From assembly GCF_014647475.1 (NCBI RefSeq), contig NZ_BMPG01000005.1, forward strand, positions 62,001 to 126,000: DNA of 64,000 nt, in the 5' to 3' direction. This DNA comes from Halocalculus aciditolerans (GTDB lineage Archaea > Halobacteriota > Halobacteria > Halobacteriales > Halobacteriaceae). Positions 34,388 to 42,771 of the stretch are shown here, in pieces (the first letter of the stretch is position 1; the number at the start of each line of letters is the position of its first letter). A program made the position numbers and the translations under genes. The notes under the pieces were generated by a model. That model had not been told where the DNA came from. It saw nothing but the letters and a program-made list of their open reading frames with translations, and searched no databases.

Positions 34388-35721
34388 TGCGGGACGCCCA
34401 CCCCATCGAGCGCGAGGTCGGGATGGAGTACTACGTGAGCGAGGCGGACGGCGTCGGCGGCCGGCTCCGCGCGAGCGCCGACGATTTCCGCGTCGAGGAG
34501 GTCGAGGACTTCCAGACGCAGCCCGTGGACGCCGACCCCGGCGACTACCCGCATCTCGTGGTTCGGGCGACGCTCACGGACTGGGACACGAACGGGTTCG
34601 CCCGCGAGCTCGCCAACCGGCTCTCGATGAGCCGGGAGCGCGTGTCGTGGGCGGGGACGAAGGACAAGAACGCCGTGACGACGCAGCTGTTCTCGCTGCG
34701 CGGCGTCGACGCCGGCGACCTCCCCGAGGTTCTGCGCGCGGACGTCGAGGCCGTCGGGCGGGCGGGGCGCGCGCTGGAGTTCGGCGACCTCGCCGGGAAC
34801 CGCTTCGAAATCGTCGTGCGCGACCCCGAGCAGCCGGAGAACGCCGCGGACATCGGCGCAGAGCTAGAAGCGTTCGGCGGCGGGACGGGCGCGGTCCCGA
34901 ACTACTTCGGCCAGCAGCGCTTCGGCTCCTACCGGCCAGTCACGCACGAGGTCGGCCTGCACGTCGTGCGCGGGGAGTGGCGGGCGGCCGTGCTCGCCTA
35001 CATCGCGAACCCCTCGGAGCACGAACCCGCGCGGACGCGCGGCGCACGGCGGGCGGTCGCGGACGCCGTCGACGCCGGCGACCCCGCGTGGGGACAGCTC
35101 GCCGAAGACTACCCCGGACACCTCCGCTACGAGCGAACAGTATTGAATAAGCTCGCGGAGAACGGCGGCGAGAGCGCGGACGACTTCGAGGAGGCGCTGG
35201 AGACCTTCCCGTCGAACCTCCAGCGGCTCTTCGTGCACGCCGCGCAGTCCTACGTCTTCAACCGGATTCTGTCGACGCGCCTCGAACGCGGGCTGCCGTT
35301 CCACGAACCCGTCGAGGGCGACGTCGTCGCGTTCGCCGACCGCGACGCACCGGACGGAATGGCGCGTCCCGACGTGGACCGCCTGCAGCACGCGACCGGG
35401 AAGCGCGTCGAGACGATGCAGCGCCACTGCGCCCGCGGTCGCGCGTTCGTCACCGCGCCCCTCGTCGGCTACGAGACCGAGTTCGCCGACGGCGAACCCG
35501 GCGAAATCACCAAGAGCGTGCTCGCCGACCTCGACCTGGAGCGGGAGATGTTCGAGCTTCCCGGGTCCTTCGACTCCTCGGGGACGCGGCGCGCGGTCCT
35601 CGTTCACGCCGCTCCCGAGGTCACACGCGATCCGCTCGCCTTCGACTTCACGCTCCCCAGCGGCTCCTACGCCACCGTCGTCCTGCGGGAGTACCTCAAG
35701 CGGAGCCCGCTCGACCTCTGA
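34387..35721 (+). CDS. truD: tRNA pseudouridine(13) synthase TruD
   Basis: A 444-residue pseudouridine synthase. The catalytic aspartate is D93 in [20 protein letters not shown]. The family motif [20 protein letters not shown] follows, and the TRUD insertion domain lies in the second half. The ending [20 protein letters not shown] matches the C-terminal signature. It converts U13 in tRNAs; archaeal and eukaryotic relatives (Pus7) have broader targets. It is the second gene of the pth2-truD unit. Confidence 0.95.
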   Translation: MRDAHPIEREVGMEYYVSEADGVGGRLRASADDFRVEEVEDFQTQPVDADPGDYPHLVVRATLTDWDTNGFARELANRLSMSRERVSWAGTKDKNAVTTQLFSLRGVDAGDLPEVLRADVEAVGRAGRALEFGDLAGNRFEIVVRDPEQPENAADIGAELEAFGGGTGAVPNYFGQQRFGSYRPVTHEVGLHVVRGEWRAAVLAYIANPSEHEPARTRGARRAVADAVDAGDPAWGQLAEDYPGHLRYERTVLNKLAENGGESADDFEEALETFPSNLQRLFVHAAQSYVFNRILSTRLERGLPFHEPVEGDVVAFADRDAPDGMARPDVDRLQHATGKRVETMQRHCARGRAFVTAPLVGYETEFADGEPGEITKSVLADLDLEREMFELPGSFDSSGTRRAVLVHAAPEVTRDPLAFDFTLPSGSYATVVLREYLKRSPLDL

Positions 35722-35781
35722 CTCTCAGCAGCGCTCGCCCCCGCACCCACGCTTTTCCCGCGCGCCGCCGAACCACCAGAT

Positions 35782-36390
35782 ATGACTGAGACGCCAGTCA
35801 CCCCGGAGCTCCCGGACAGCCCGTTCCACACCACGGGGACGGACCACGTGACCGCCATCGGTAGCAACGAGGAAGACACGGTGGCGTACTACCGCGACGT
35901 CCTCGGGATGCCGCTCGTGCTCCGCCAGCCGAACCTCGACGACCCCGAGCAGACCCACCTCTTCTTCGACACCGGCGACGGCCGCATCCTCACCTTCTTC
36001 GTGAGCGACGACCGCCAGTCGAACCCGAACCCCCACCGCCACCGCGTGGGGAGCGTCCACCACCTCTCCTTCAGCATCGACGCCGCCGACTTCGACGACG
36101 TGAAACGGGGCCTCGAAGACGCCGGCTACGGCTTCAACGAGTTCGACCGCGGCATCTTCCACTCGCTCTACACCCGCGACCCGAACGGCCTCGTCATCGA
36201 ACTCTCCGCCGATAAGTTCGACTTCCCCGCCGAGCGCCGCGGCGACGTCCTCGCCAAAGCCCAAGAACTCCGCGTCGCCGACGGCGCGGACTACGCCGAA
36301 GAGGAACACCTCGAACGCGCGCTCGACGAACTCGGCATCGACGCCGAGAAACACGACCTCCCCGACGCCGACACCGGCACGGAGTTCTGA
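35782..36390 (+). CDS. VOC family (glyoxalase/dioxygenase fold) protein
   Basis: A 202-residue protein with two beta-alpha-beta-beta-beta modules. Likely metal ligands are the His in TTGTDHVTAIGSNEEDTVAY, the one in GSVHHLSFSIDAADF and a Glu in DPNGLVIELSADKFDF. The motif YRDVLGMPLVLRQPN is the usual VOC helix. It could be a ring-cleaving dioxygenase or an isomerase; the sequence does not fix the substrate. It stands alone after truD and is convergent with the DUF981 gene. Confidence 0.83.
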   Translation: MTETPVTPELPDSPFHTTGTDHVTAIGSNEEDTVAYYRDVLGMPLVLRQPNLDDPEQTHLFFDTGDGRILTFFVSDDRQSNPNPHRHRVGSVHHLSFSIDAADFDDVKRGLEDAGYGFNEFDRGIFHSLYTRDPNGLVIELSADKFDFPAERRGDVLAKAQELRVADGADYAEEEHLERALDELGIDAEKHDLPDADTGTEF

Positions 36391-36391
36391 G

Positions 36392-37180
36392 TCACCACGG
36401 GATGCCGCCGGGGCCGACGCCCGCGGAGAGCGTGACGTGCCCGACGAAGCTCACGAACGTGATGCCGAGGAGGAGGACGGCGGCGAGCGTGAGGAGGGAG
36501 CCCGCGGGGTTGAGGTAGGAGCGGTCGTGGAAGCCGAACGGGAGGACCATCGCGCCGAGGCCGAGAACGACGTACGTGCCGGCCATGTAGGCGGCTTCGA
36601 TTCCGGTCCCGGCGACGAGGCCGGCGGGGAACTCGGACGCGGGCGGGCGGAAGAGGATCTCGCCGAAGACCGCGCCGGAGACGCCGAGGAGACCGACCAT
36701 CAGGCCGGCGAACGCGCCGACGTAGGTGACGGGGCGGAGCGCGACGAGGAGCTCGTCGGGCATCGCGTCCCGGGTCTCGCGGAGTCCGCCGACGCGCGCG
36801 AGCAGCGGCTTCCGACGGCCGTAGGTGACGACCGTATCGGAGACGCTGTGGACGTCGTCGCTCTCGATAGGCGTCCGGAAGACGACGGCCGCGGTGACGA
36901 GGAGGAGGACGCCGAAGGCGAGCGCGGGTTCGCCGAAGACGATGTTCGCCGCGCCGAGAAGCGGCCACGTGAGGCAGACGTGGAGACCGAGTGCGGCGAG
37001 GAGGCCGCCGAGGCCGGCGAACGTCCACGCCCACGCGTCGCGCGTCGGCTTCGACGCCGTACTTCCGTACCGCGCGAACCCGACGAGGAGAAGGAGGCCG
37101 ACGCCCGCAGCCAACCCCATCAGGGTGTTGTAGAGGATGAGTTTGTCCGCGGTACTCGCAGTCGCCTCGAGTGGAAGCAT
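36392..37180 (-). CDS. DUF981-type multi-pass membrane protein
   Basis: A 262-residue protein with about seven hydrophobic segments; the ATG at 37180 precedes the first. The segment GEPALAFGVLLLVTAAVVFR and a cytoplasmic loop with Arg and Lys (TYGRRKPLLARVGGLRETRD) look like the archaeal DUF981 group. The function is unknown. Its stop codon begins one base after that of the convergent VOC gene. Confidence 0.75.
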   Translation of the reverse strand: MLPLEATASTADKLILYNTLMGLAAGVGLLLLVGFARYGSTASKPTRDAWAWTFAGLGGLLAALGLHVCLTWPLLGAANIVFGEPALAFGVLLLVTAAVVFRTPIESDDVHSVSDTVVTYGRRKPLLARVGGLRETRDAMPDELLVALRPVTYVGAFAGLMVGLLGVSGAVFGEILFRPPASEFPAGLVAGTGIEAAYMAGTYVVLGLGAMVLPFGFHDRSYLNPAGSLLTLAAVLLLGITFVSFVGHVTLSAGVGPGGIPW

Positions 37181-37364
37181 ACTCGTACGAGGCTGACACG
37201 TCGGCATAAGTGGCGGGCGTCACGCCGATCGCGAACGGCCTTCTCCGGACTCACGTGAACGGCGGCGTGAGTGTGGCATCTCTGAACTGGAACGCCGGCG
37301 TGCTCCGCGCACATCGCCGCGGGCGCGGTCACCGTCACCGCCGCGTGCCGGCGCGGTTCCACGC

Positions 37365-37374
37365 GGATTAAACG
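37365..37374 (+). promoter_or_regulatory. probable promoter of the DUF2103 gene
   Basis: CGGATTAAAC lies about 27 bases before the ATG at 37397. It is the only AT-rich stretch in the roughly 215-base spacer after the DUF981 gene. Confidence 0.5.
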
Positions 37375-37396
37375 TCCGCGCCGCCTCCGGTGAGGC

Positions 37397-38131
37397 ATGC
37401 AGTGCGACCACTGCGGCACGCCGCTCGACCACCCGGGCGACTACTGCCTGGTGTGCGAGACGGCGAACTGCGACGCCGTCGTGGTCGACATCGAGGAGTC
37501 GCGCGCGACGCTGACGATGCTCGACGAGGACGAAATCGTGGGGCGGTATCACGTGACGACGACGCCGGAGTCCGGGGAGTTCGCGCCCGTGCAGGTGCGG
37601 AACTTCGCGGGGCGCATCGGCGACGAGCTCCGTCGGAAGCGCCCGGACGAAGTGTTCGTCACGGGGCCGCGCGAGGTGGTGTCCGCGCTCCGTGAGGACG
37701 TCCGCTACGAGATGTACCGGGTGCGCGCGGACGAGGGCGAAGACGCGGTGGAGGCCGTGGTGAAGCGGCAGGGCGGCGGCGAGCTCGCGACAGTAGACGG
37801 CGCGCCCGCGTCGAAGCTCGGCGGGTCGCACTCGACGCTCATCGGCGACCGAAAGGGCTGGGAGGTCATCCGCGTCGTCGCCGCCCACCCGAACGTGAAG
37901 AAGGTCATCCCGGGACCCATCGACGCGAGCGGGTCGGGGTCGCGGACGGGCCTGCGGGCGAAGGCCACTCGGGCGGACGACACGGGGAACGTCCGCCTCA
38001 TCGTGCGCGACGGCTCCAGCGTGCAGGAGAACCGCGTGGTCACCACCGCGGGGAACCGAGCGGACGGCGAGCGGGTGCGCGCGGACCTGAACGACGCGCT
38101 CGACGACGCCGGCTTCCTCGCCGGCACGTAG
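37397..38131 (+). CDS. DUF2103 family metal-binding-like protein
   Basis: A 244-residue archaeal protein with an N-terminal zinc ribbon (CDHC at residues 3-6, CLVC at 17-20, then a further Cys at 25). The conserved C-terminal part includes KLGGSHSTLIGDRKGWEVIR and HPNVKKVIPGPIDASGSGSR. This matches the archaeal DUF2103 (COG4031) group, whose function is not known. It precedes the ribosomal protein L37Ae gene on the same strand with a short gap, so it may be tied to translation or RNA metabolism. Confidence 0.85.
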   Translation: MQCDHCGTPLDHPGDYCLVCETANCDAVVVDIEESRATLTMLDEDEIVGRYHVTTTPESGEFAPVQVRNFAGRIGDELRRKRPDEVFVTGPREVVSALREDVRYEMYRVRADEGEDAVEAVVKRQGGGELATVDGAPASKLGGSHSTLIGDRKGWEVIRVVAAHPNVKKVIPGPIDASGSGSRTGLRAKATRADDTGNVRLIVRDGSSVQENRVVTTAGNRADGERVRADLNDALDDAGFLAGT

Positions 38132-38145
38132 AGACAACTCGTAGC

Positions 38146-38152
38146 GTTTAAG
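38146..38152 (+). promoter_or_regulatory. probable promoter of rpl37ae-rpoP-pcc1
   Basis: GTTTAAG lies about 28-34 bases before the rpl37ae ATG at 38180 in an otherwise GC-rich gap after the DUF2103 stop. Confidence 0.45.
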
Positions 38153-38179
38153 CATCCGCTGACGTTATCATCGGCTACT

Positions 38180-38464
38180 ATGGCTGAGAAGGGCTCCAGC
38201 ACGACCGGGAGCGCCGGTCGGTTCGGTGCACGGTACGGGCGCGTCGCACGACGCCGCGTCTCCGAGATTGAAGCGGACACGAACGCTGACCACTCCTGTC
38301 CCGAGTGCGGGAACGACGCGGTCTCCCGCAAGGGCACGGGCATCTGGGCGTGTGGCTCCTGCGGCTACACGTTCACGGGTGGCGCGTACCGGCCGACGAC
38401 GCCGGGCGGAGAGTCCGTCAAGCGCTCCATCCGCACGGCGCTCGGCGAGGAGACCGAGGACTGA
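38180..38464 (+). CDS. rpl37ae: 50S ribosomal protein L37Ae
   Basis: A 94-residue zinc-ribbon ribosomal protein. The zinc site is CPEC with CGSC ([18 protein letters not shown], then [15 protein letters not shown]). The Gly/Arg-rich start [18 protein letters not shown] contacts rRNA. It sits in the conserved archaeal order with rpoP and pcc1; the rpoP ATG follows the stop by one base. Length and motifs match other archaeal L37Ae proteins, with a short acidic tail. Confidence 0.96.
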   Translation: MAEKGSSTTGSAGRFGARYGRVARRRVSEIEADTNADHSCPECGNDAVSRKGTGIWACGSCGYTFTGGAYRPTTPGGESVKRSIRTALGEETED

Positions 38465-38465
38465 G

Positions 38466-38600
38466 ATGGCGTACAAGTGCTCGCGGTGTAAACGCGACGT
38501 CGAACTCGACCAGTACGGCGGGGTGCGGTGTCCGTACTGCGGGCACCGCGTCCTCCTGAAGGAACGCGCGCGGGACGTCAAGGAAGTCGACGTCCAGTAG
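38466..38600 (+). CDS. rpoP: DNA-directed RNA polymerase subunit P (Rpb12-like)
   Basis: A 44-residue zinc-ribbon subunit of archaeal RNA polymerase. Its ligands are CSRC at residues 5-8 and CPYC at 22-25, and the basic segment [16 protein letters not shown] follows. The homolog Rpb12/P helps assemble the RpoD-RpoL platform. The ATG is two bases after the rpl37ae TGA. The gene is real despite its size because of the conserved position and residues. Confidence 0.95.
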   Translation: MAYKCSRCKRDVELDQYGGVRCPYCGHRVLLKERARDVKEVDVQ

Positions 38601-38605
38601 GCCCC

Positions 38606-38857
38606 GTGGCCCGACACGGCACCGACTTCGTCTTCTCTTACGACTCTCCCGACACCGCTCGCGTCGTCGAGCGGAGCGTCCGCGTCGAAGCCGGCGACAT
38701 CGAGGGCGACCGCACGAGCGTGACCGTCGAGCGGACGGGCGCGACCGTCGCTATCGACGTCGAGGCGGCCGACCTCACGGCGCTGCGCGCGGGACACAAC
38801 ACGTGGACGTCGCTCGTCGAGGTCGCGGAGCGCGCGGCGCGTCACGGCTCCCGGTAG
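38606..38857 (+). CDS. pcc1: KEOPS complex subunit Pcc1
   Basis: An 83-residue protein of the Pcc1/LAGE3 family, the dimerisation subunit of KEOPS. KEOPS makes the t6A37 modification of tRNAs reading ANN codons. The start is a GTG at 38606, five bases after the rpoP stop. The pattern YDSPDTARVVERSVRVEAGD, then AIDVEAADLTALRAGHNTWT, followed by a late helix matches the alpha/beta fold. Position after rpoP is conserved in many archaea, which strengthens the call. Confidence 0.9.
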   Translation: MARHGTDFVFSYDSPDTARVVERSVRVEAGDIEGDRTSVTVERTGATVAIDVEAADLTALRAGHNTWTSLVEVAERAARHGSR

Positions 38858-38938
38858 GTCTTGCGGCGGCTCCGCGTTCTCCGAGACGCTGGGGAGTGCC
38901 GCAAGCCTTTGAAGGTTCGGCGCGCAAGCACTCAGACG

Positions 38939-39121
38939 ATGCCGCCCTCAGTGAATCGGTACGACGCGATACTCGCGGGCCTCCCCACGCTGCTCGCGGG
39001 GTCGCTCGGCGTCGCGTGGACGTCCGCGGTGACTATCACGACCGCGGTCGCCACGGGCTGCCTGCTCGGGTTCGGCCTGCTCGCGGACGCGCTCGTCCGC
39101 AATCCTCCGACGAACGGCTGA
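38939..39121 (+). CDS. small two-segment membrane protein
   Basis: A 60-residue protein, ATG at 38939. Two hydrophobic segments are separated by a short turn (ILAGLPTLLAGSLGVAW and ITTAVATGCLLGFGLLADAL). It lies between pcc1 and prefoldin beta. A longer in-frame reading from 38861 adds an unlikely Arg-rich start. The function is unknown. Confidence 0.7.
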   Translation: MPPSVNRYDAILAGLPTLLAGSLGVAWTSAVTITTAVATGCLLGFGLLADALVRNPPTNG

Positions 39122-39216
39122 ACCCGCGGGAAGCCCGTCGTGACGGCCGAACGACGCGCCTCGCGGTGTGACACCGAAAGCGGGAGCTTTTCACGCTGGG
39201 GCGTTACGACCTATCC

Positions 39217-39609
39217 ATGCAGGGCAATCTGCCGCCGGAAGCACAAGAGAAACTCGAAGAGCTCCAGGACCTCCAGGACACCGCACAGCAGGTCGCGACG
39301 CAGAAACAGCAGGCCGAGAGCCAGCTGCAGAGCGCGAAGACCGCGCTCGACGAGCTCGACGAAATCGACGAGGACACGACGATGTACCGCGAGGTCGGCG
39401 AACTCCTCGTGGAGACGTCCTACGACGACGCCGAAGAAGACCTCGACGAGAAGGTCGAGAACCTCGAACTCCGCGTGCAGACGCTGGAGAAACAGGAGAC
39501 GCGCGTGCAGGACCAGTTCGAGGAGCTCCAGGAGGAGCTTCAGAACATGCTCGGCGGCATGGGCGGCGGCCCCGCTGCGGGCGGCATGGGCGGCCCCGGC
39601 GGCGACTAA
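39217..39609 (+). CDS. pfdB: prefoldin subunit beta
   Basis: A 130-residue protein with two long coiled-coil helices around a central beta-hairpin region (residues about 50-75, [20 protein letters not shown]). The N-terminal part [20 protein letters not shown] and the Gly/Met-rich tail are typical of archaeal prefoldin beta. Four beta and two alpha subunits form the jellyfish-shaped chaperone that hands unfolded proteins to the thermosome. The next gene starts directly after its stop. Confidence 0.95.
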   Translation: MQGNLPPEAQEKLEELQDLQDTAQQVATQKQQAESQLQSAKTALDELDEIDEDTTMYREVGELLVETSYDDAEEDLDEKVENLELRVQTLEKQETRVQDQFEELQEELQNMLGGMGGGPAAGGMGGPGGD

Positions 39610-39852
39610 ATGCCGACTGACGAGGCGGTCGTCGAGACCGCTGCGGAAGCCGCGGAAGGCTACGTGTTCAGCGAACTCGCGCGCTCTGACGTCGACGACC
39701 TCGACATCACCGTGACGTTCGAGGACGGCGTGCTCGACGTCGAAGTCTACGTCAACGCGCCCGACGCGGACGCGGACGTCGAACGCGTCGCCGACGACGC
39801 CGCGATGGTCGCCGGCCAAGCGGTCGACGACCTCTTCGCCGAAGAAGAGTAA
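39610..39852 (+). CDS. DUF3194 family protein
   Basis: An 80-residue acidic protein whose ATG immediately follows the prefoldin beta stop. The pattern ETAAEAAEGYVFSELARSDV, then DDLDITVTFEDGVLDVEV, matches the archaeal DUF3194 (COG2892) group, which is commonly next to prefoldin beta. It is predicted as a small alpha-beta protein. The function is unknown; gene order suggests chaperone or RNA-binding work. Confidence 0.88.
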   Translation: MPTDEAVVETAAEAAEGYVFSELARSDVDDLDITVTFEDGVLDVEVYVNAPDADADVERVADDAAMVAGQAVDDLFAEEE

Positions 39853-39915
39853 CGCGGTTTCCGGTCGGCTCTGCCGACCGGAAACCGCGAGACGGCGAAC
39901 GGGCCTCTGGCCCGT
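39853..39915. repeat. paired-hairpin element downstream of DUF3194
   Basis: Hairpin one has 17-base perfect arms, CGCGGTTTCCGGTCGGC at 39853-39869 and its complement at 39873-39889, with loop TCT. After nine bases hairpin two has ACGGGCC at 39899-39905 and GGCCCGT at 39909-39915, again with loop TCT. It begins directly after the DUF3194 stop in a convergent spacer and may terminate transcription. It is the longest perfect hairpin I find in the window. Confidence 0.9.
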
Positions 39916-40166
39916 GAGCCAGCGCGGCTTTTCGGATGACTCGAAGTACTGAGTGACTAGCGCGTGCCGTATCCTCGCCTCGGTCCGCGATTTCGTTTCC
40001 CTGCGGTCGCGCGGACGCCACCCCTCGCGCGGTACGTCGCTATCGCGGCGGTGCTCGCTCTCGCGGTCGCGGAGTGGGGGTAGCACCGACTGCCGGAGCG
40101 GTGACCGAGAGACGACCAGTCGGCGGCACGGACAGTCCACGACGACGGCGGCGTGTCGAGTCCGAG
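39916..40166. other. rest of the convergent spacer between DUF3194 and DUF2070
   Basis: No conserved gene is visible. It holds short GC-rich repeats. One possible tiny frame (GTG at 39964 to TAG at 40083) would encode a 39-residue peptide with one hydrophobic helix (YVAIAAVLALAVAEW). It has no clear promoter and I do not call it a gene. Confidence 0.5.
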
Positions 40167-42089
40167 TCAGGGCGTGAGGAAGAAGATGATGATGGAGAGG
40201 GCGAGGGTGGCGACGACGACGGCGGCGGCGAGCGCGGTCCCCATGGAGATGACGGCGTTCGCGTGGCTGGCGAGCGTCTCGGTTCGGTCGTTCCCGAAGA
40301 CGGTGACTTCGGCTTGTTCGGTCTCCATGCCGGCTTCGACGGGTTCGAGGTCGGCGGTGGCGTCGTCGACGAGGTCGGCGACGAGGCGGACGAGCTCGTC
40401 GCCGTCGATGGCGTCGCCGACCTGGTTCTCGGCCTCGACGGTGTTGACGATGTGGGTGTCCGTCGTCATGATTTCGGCTTCGTCCACGCCGTCGAGGGCG
40501 TCGACGATGGCTTCGCGGAGGCCGGGCTCCATGTTGTTCCCGTCGACGAGGACGTAGGCGGTGCGCTGGCCGCCGGCGTCGAGGACGGCGGCGCGCACGC
40601 CGAGCGGGCCGATGCCGTCCTGTGGCGTCCACGTCGTCCGGTCCCACGCGGTGCCGAGCGCGAACTCGTGGCGGTCGGCGTCGACGAGGTCGTCCGCGGC
40701 GTCGCCGGCGGCGCGAATCATGTTGAACGAGCGCCGACTCCCGGGGACGACGTGGCCGAGGTCGCCGCCTTCGAGGCCGTTGTTACAGTTGTGCGCGTCC
40801 ACGAGGAGGACGTCGTCGAGGCCGGAGACGCGGGCTTCGCTGGACGCGGCGAGGCCGACGGCGTACTCGACGTCGTCCGCGAACTCGGGGCTGAAGGTGT
40901 TGACGAGGAGGCCGTCGTCGCCGAAGCGCTGCGCGAGGAGTTTCGCGTCGCCGCGCTCGACGCGCACGCTCTCCGTCGCCCTCGCGCTGTAGGTCAGGCG
41001 GTCGTGGGCGCGCTCGGCGGCGTCGAGGAGCGGTTGGACCTCGCGCTCGGTGACGAGGTTGAAGTCGTGGCCGGCGGTCGCGTGCGGCGGAAACGCCAGG
41101 CCTTCCGCCGTCTCCGCGATGCGTTGCGGGAGGTTCCCGCCGCCGATCTCACCCATCGGCCCCGGATGAATCATCGGGAGCACGAACCGGGCCTTCTCGC
41201 CCGCGCCAGCGTCCTCACCCGCGTGTTCGCTTCGGCCGTCTCCGGTCTCGCCGTTCCCGGTTCCGTCCGCTCGGCGGCGGAAGGAGAGGACGGTGACGGG
41301 GACGACGGCTTCCTCGCCGATGCCCTGGAAGAAGTCTTCGAGCTCGCGGTTTCCCTCGGCGATGTGACCGATGAACCCGCGGAGGAAGTCGAGGCCGGAG
41401 ACGCCGAGGCTCTGTCGCCACGGGTGGTCGACGACGCGGAGGAAGCCGTAGGCGACGAGGCCGTAGAGGACGCTCATCCCGACGATGAGCGCGAAGTCGC
41501 TCGGCGTGAAGATGTACTGGATCTCCGTCGGAGCCTGACTCGGCCGGTTGAGGTAGGCGTTGAGGATGGGGCCGCCGATGGAGAGGAAGTTCATCGTCCC
41601 GGAGTAGACGAAGAGGAGGACGGCGGCGGTGAGCGTCTGGATGCTCGCCGGGATGGTGGCGAGGATACTGTTCCGGGAGACGGCGAGCACGACGAGGAGG
41701 CGGACGGCGAAGACGAGCGCGAGCGCCGCGGTGAGGACGTCGAAGACGAACTGCTGGCTGAGCGGCGTCAACACGGTGATGACGCCGGCAGCGAGCAGGA
41801 GGGAGACGACGATTCCCTCGCAGATGAGCGCGAGGAGGCTGGAGCGGTTGTAGGTGAGTTGGCCGTCGAGCCAGCGGTCCACGGGCGTAGTGGCGAGGCT
41901 GGCGACGACCGTCGGAACGCCGATGAAGAAGACGCCCTGCCAGGCGTCCTCGAAGATGTACGTCGAGTCGAAGGCGACGACGCCGGTGAGCGCGGCGACG
42001 AGGAGGCTGAACGCGACGCTCACGTACCAGTTCGGCGCGCGGAAGATGAACTTCGAGAGCGATGCGAGGTCCCCCTGACTCTGCGTCAT
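40167..42089 (-). CDS. DUF2070 family archaeal membrane protein
   Basis: A 640-residue protein; the ATG at 42089 overlaps the guaAa stop by four bases. The first half has about seven membrane segments. A large soluble domain follows (FVLPMIHPGPMGEIGGGNLP, then LLVDAHNCNNGLEGGDLGHV and DGNNMEPGLREAIVDALDG), and a last membrane helix closes the protein (STTP-like hydrophobic end). The HPGP and DAHNC motifs look like a metal or nucleophile site of a hydrolase. The family is archaeal (COG3356) and has no known function. Confidence 0.88.
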   Translation of the reverse strand: MTQSQGDLASLSKFIFRAPNWYVSVAFSLLVAALTGVVAFDSTYIFEDAWQGVFFIGVPTVVASLATTPVDRWLDGQLTYNRSSLLALICEGIVVSLLLAAGVITVLTPLSQQFVFDVLTAALALVFAVRLLVVLAVSRNSILATIPASIQTLTAAVLLFVYSGTMNFLSIGGPILNAYLNRPSQAPTEIQYIFTPSDFALIVGMSVLYGLVAYGFLRVVDHPWRQSLGVSGLDFLRGFIGHIAEGNRELEDFFQGIGEEAVVPVTVLSFRRRADGTGNGETGDGRSEHAGEDAGAGEKARFVLPMIHPGPMGEIGGGNLPQRIAETAEGLAFPPHATAGHDFNLVTEREVQPLLDAAERAHDRLTYSARATESVRVERGDAKLLAQRFGDDGLLVNTFSPEFADDVEYAVGLAASSEARVSGLDDVLLVDAHNCNNGLEGGDLGHVVPGSRRSFNMIRAAGDAADDLVDADRHEFALGTAWDRTTWTPQDGIGPLGVRAAVLDAGGQRTAYVLVDGNNMEPGLREAIVDALDGVDEAEIMTTDTHIVNTVEAENQVGDAIDGDELVRLVADLVDDATADLEPVEAGMETEQAEVTVFGNDRTETLASHANAVISMGTALAAAVVVATLALSIIIFFLTP

Positions 42090-42637
42090 CTGTCGCAGAT
42101 GTCGATGAAGTTCTCGAAGACTTCCTCGCCGCGCTCCGTGTGAGCGACCTCGGGGTGGAACTGGACGCCGTAGAGGTCGCGGTCCGTGTCGCTCATCGCT
42201 TCGACGCCGCAGATGTCGCTCGACGCAGTGATCGCGAAGCCGTCCGGCACGTCGACGACTTCGTCGGCGTGACTCGCCCACACCCGCGTCTCCGGGGCGA
42301 GCGACCCGAGGAGCGGGTCGCCCGCGTCCTCGATATCGATGGTGACGTCGGCGTAGCCGCCGTAGTCGCCGGATTCGACCTCGCCGCCGAGCGCGGCCGC
42401 GATGACCTGGTGGCCGAGACAGACCCCCAGCACGGGGCCGTCGAAGTCGACGTACTCGGCGCTCTTCCCGGCGCGGTCGATGTCCGGGCCGCCGGAGAGG
42501 ACGACGCCGTCGGCGTCGACGTCCTCGGGCGGTGTGTCGTTGTCGACGAGTTCGACGTCCACGCCGAGGTCGCGGAGCGTTCGGTGCTCGAGATGCGTGA
42601 ACTGGCCGTGGTTGTCCACGACGACGATACGGGTCAT
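42086..42637 (-). CDS. guaAa: GMP synthase, glutaminase subunit
   Basis: A 183-residue class I glutamine amidotransferase, the separate subunit found in archaea. The catalytic triad is C73 in LGVCLGHQVIA and H161 with E163 in YGVQFHPEV. The oxyanion-strand motif VVLSGGPDID and the start MTRIVVVDNHGQFTHLEHRT are typical. It makes ammonia from glutamine for the synthetase subunit GuaAb, which is not in the window. It is co-translated with the DUF2070 gene (ATGA overlap). Confidence 0.93.
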   Translation of the reverse strand: MTRIVVVDNHGQFTHLEHRTLRDLGVDVELVDNDTPPEDVDADGVVLSGGPDIDRAGKSAEYVDFDGPVLGVCLGHQVIAAALGGEVESGDYGGYADVTIDIEDAGDPLLGSLAPETRVWASHADEVVDVPDGFAITASSDICGVEAMSDTDRDLYGVQFHPEVAHTERGEEVFENFIDICDR

Positions 42638-42771
42638 GCTCCCCCGTAGTGGCCGGTCGAGTAAAAAGGGACCCGATAGGCGCTACCGTCCGCCTTCACC
42701 GGATACGCGGCCGTCTCCCGGGCATCTACCGGTGGAGACGCGGGACGCGACGCCGGCCGAATCCGCCGGTA

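Noticed and set aside
39964-40083. 39-codon frame with one hydrophobic helix
   Set aside because: GTG start without a clear promoter, in a repeat-rich convergent spacer; not enough support for a gene.
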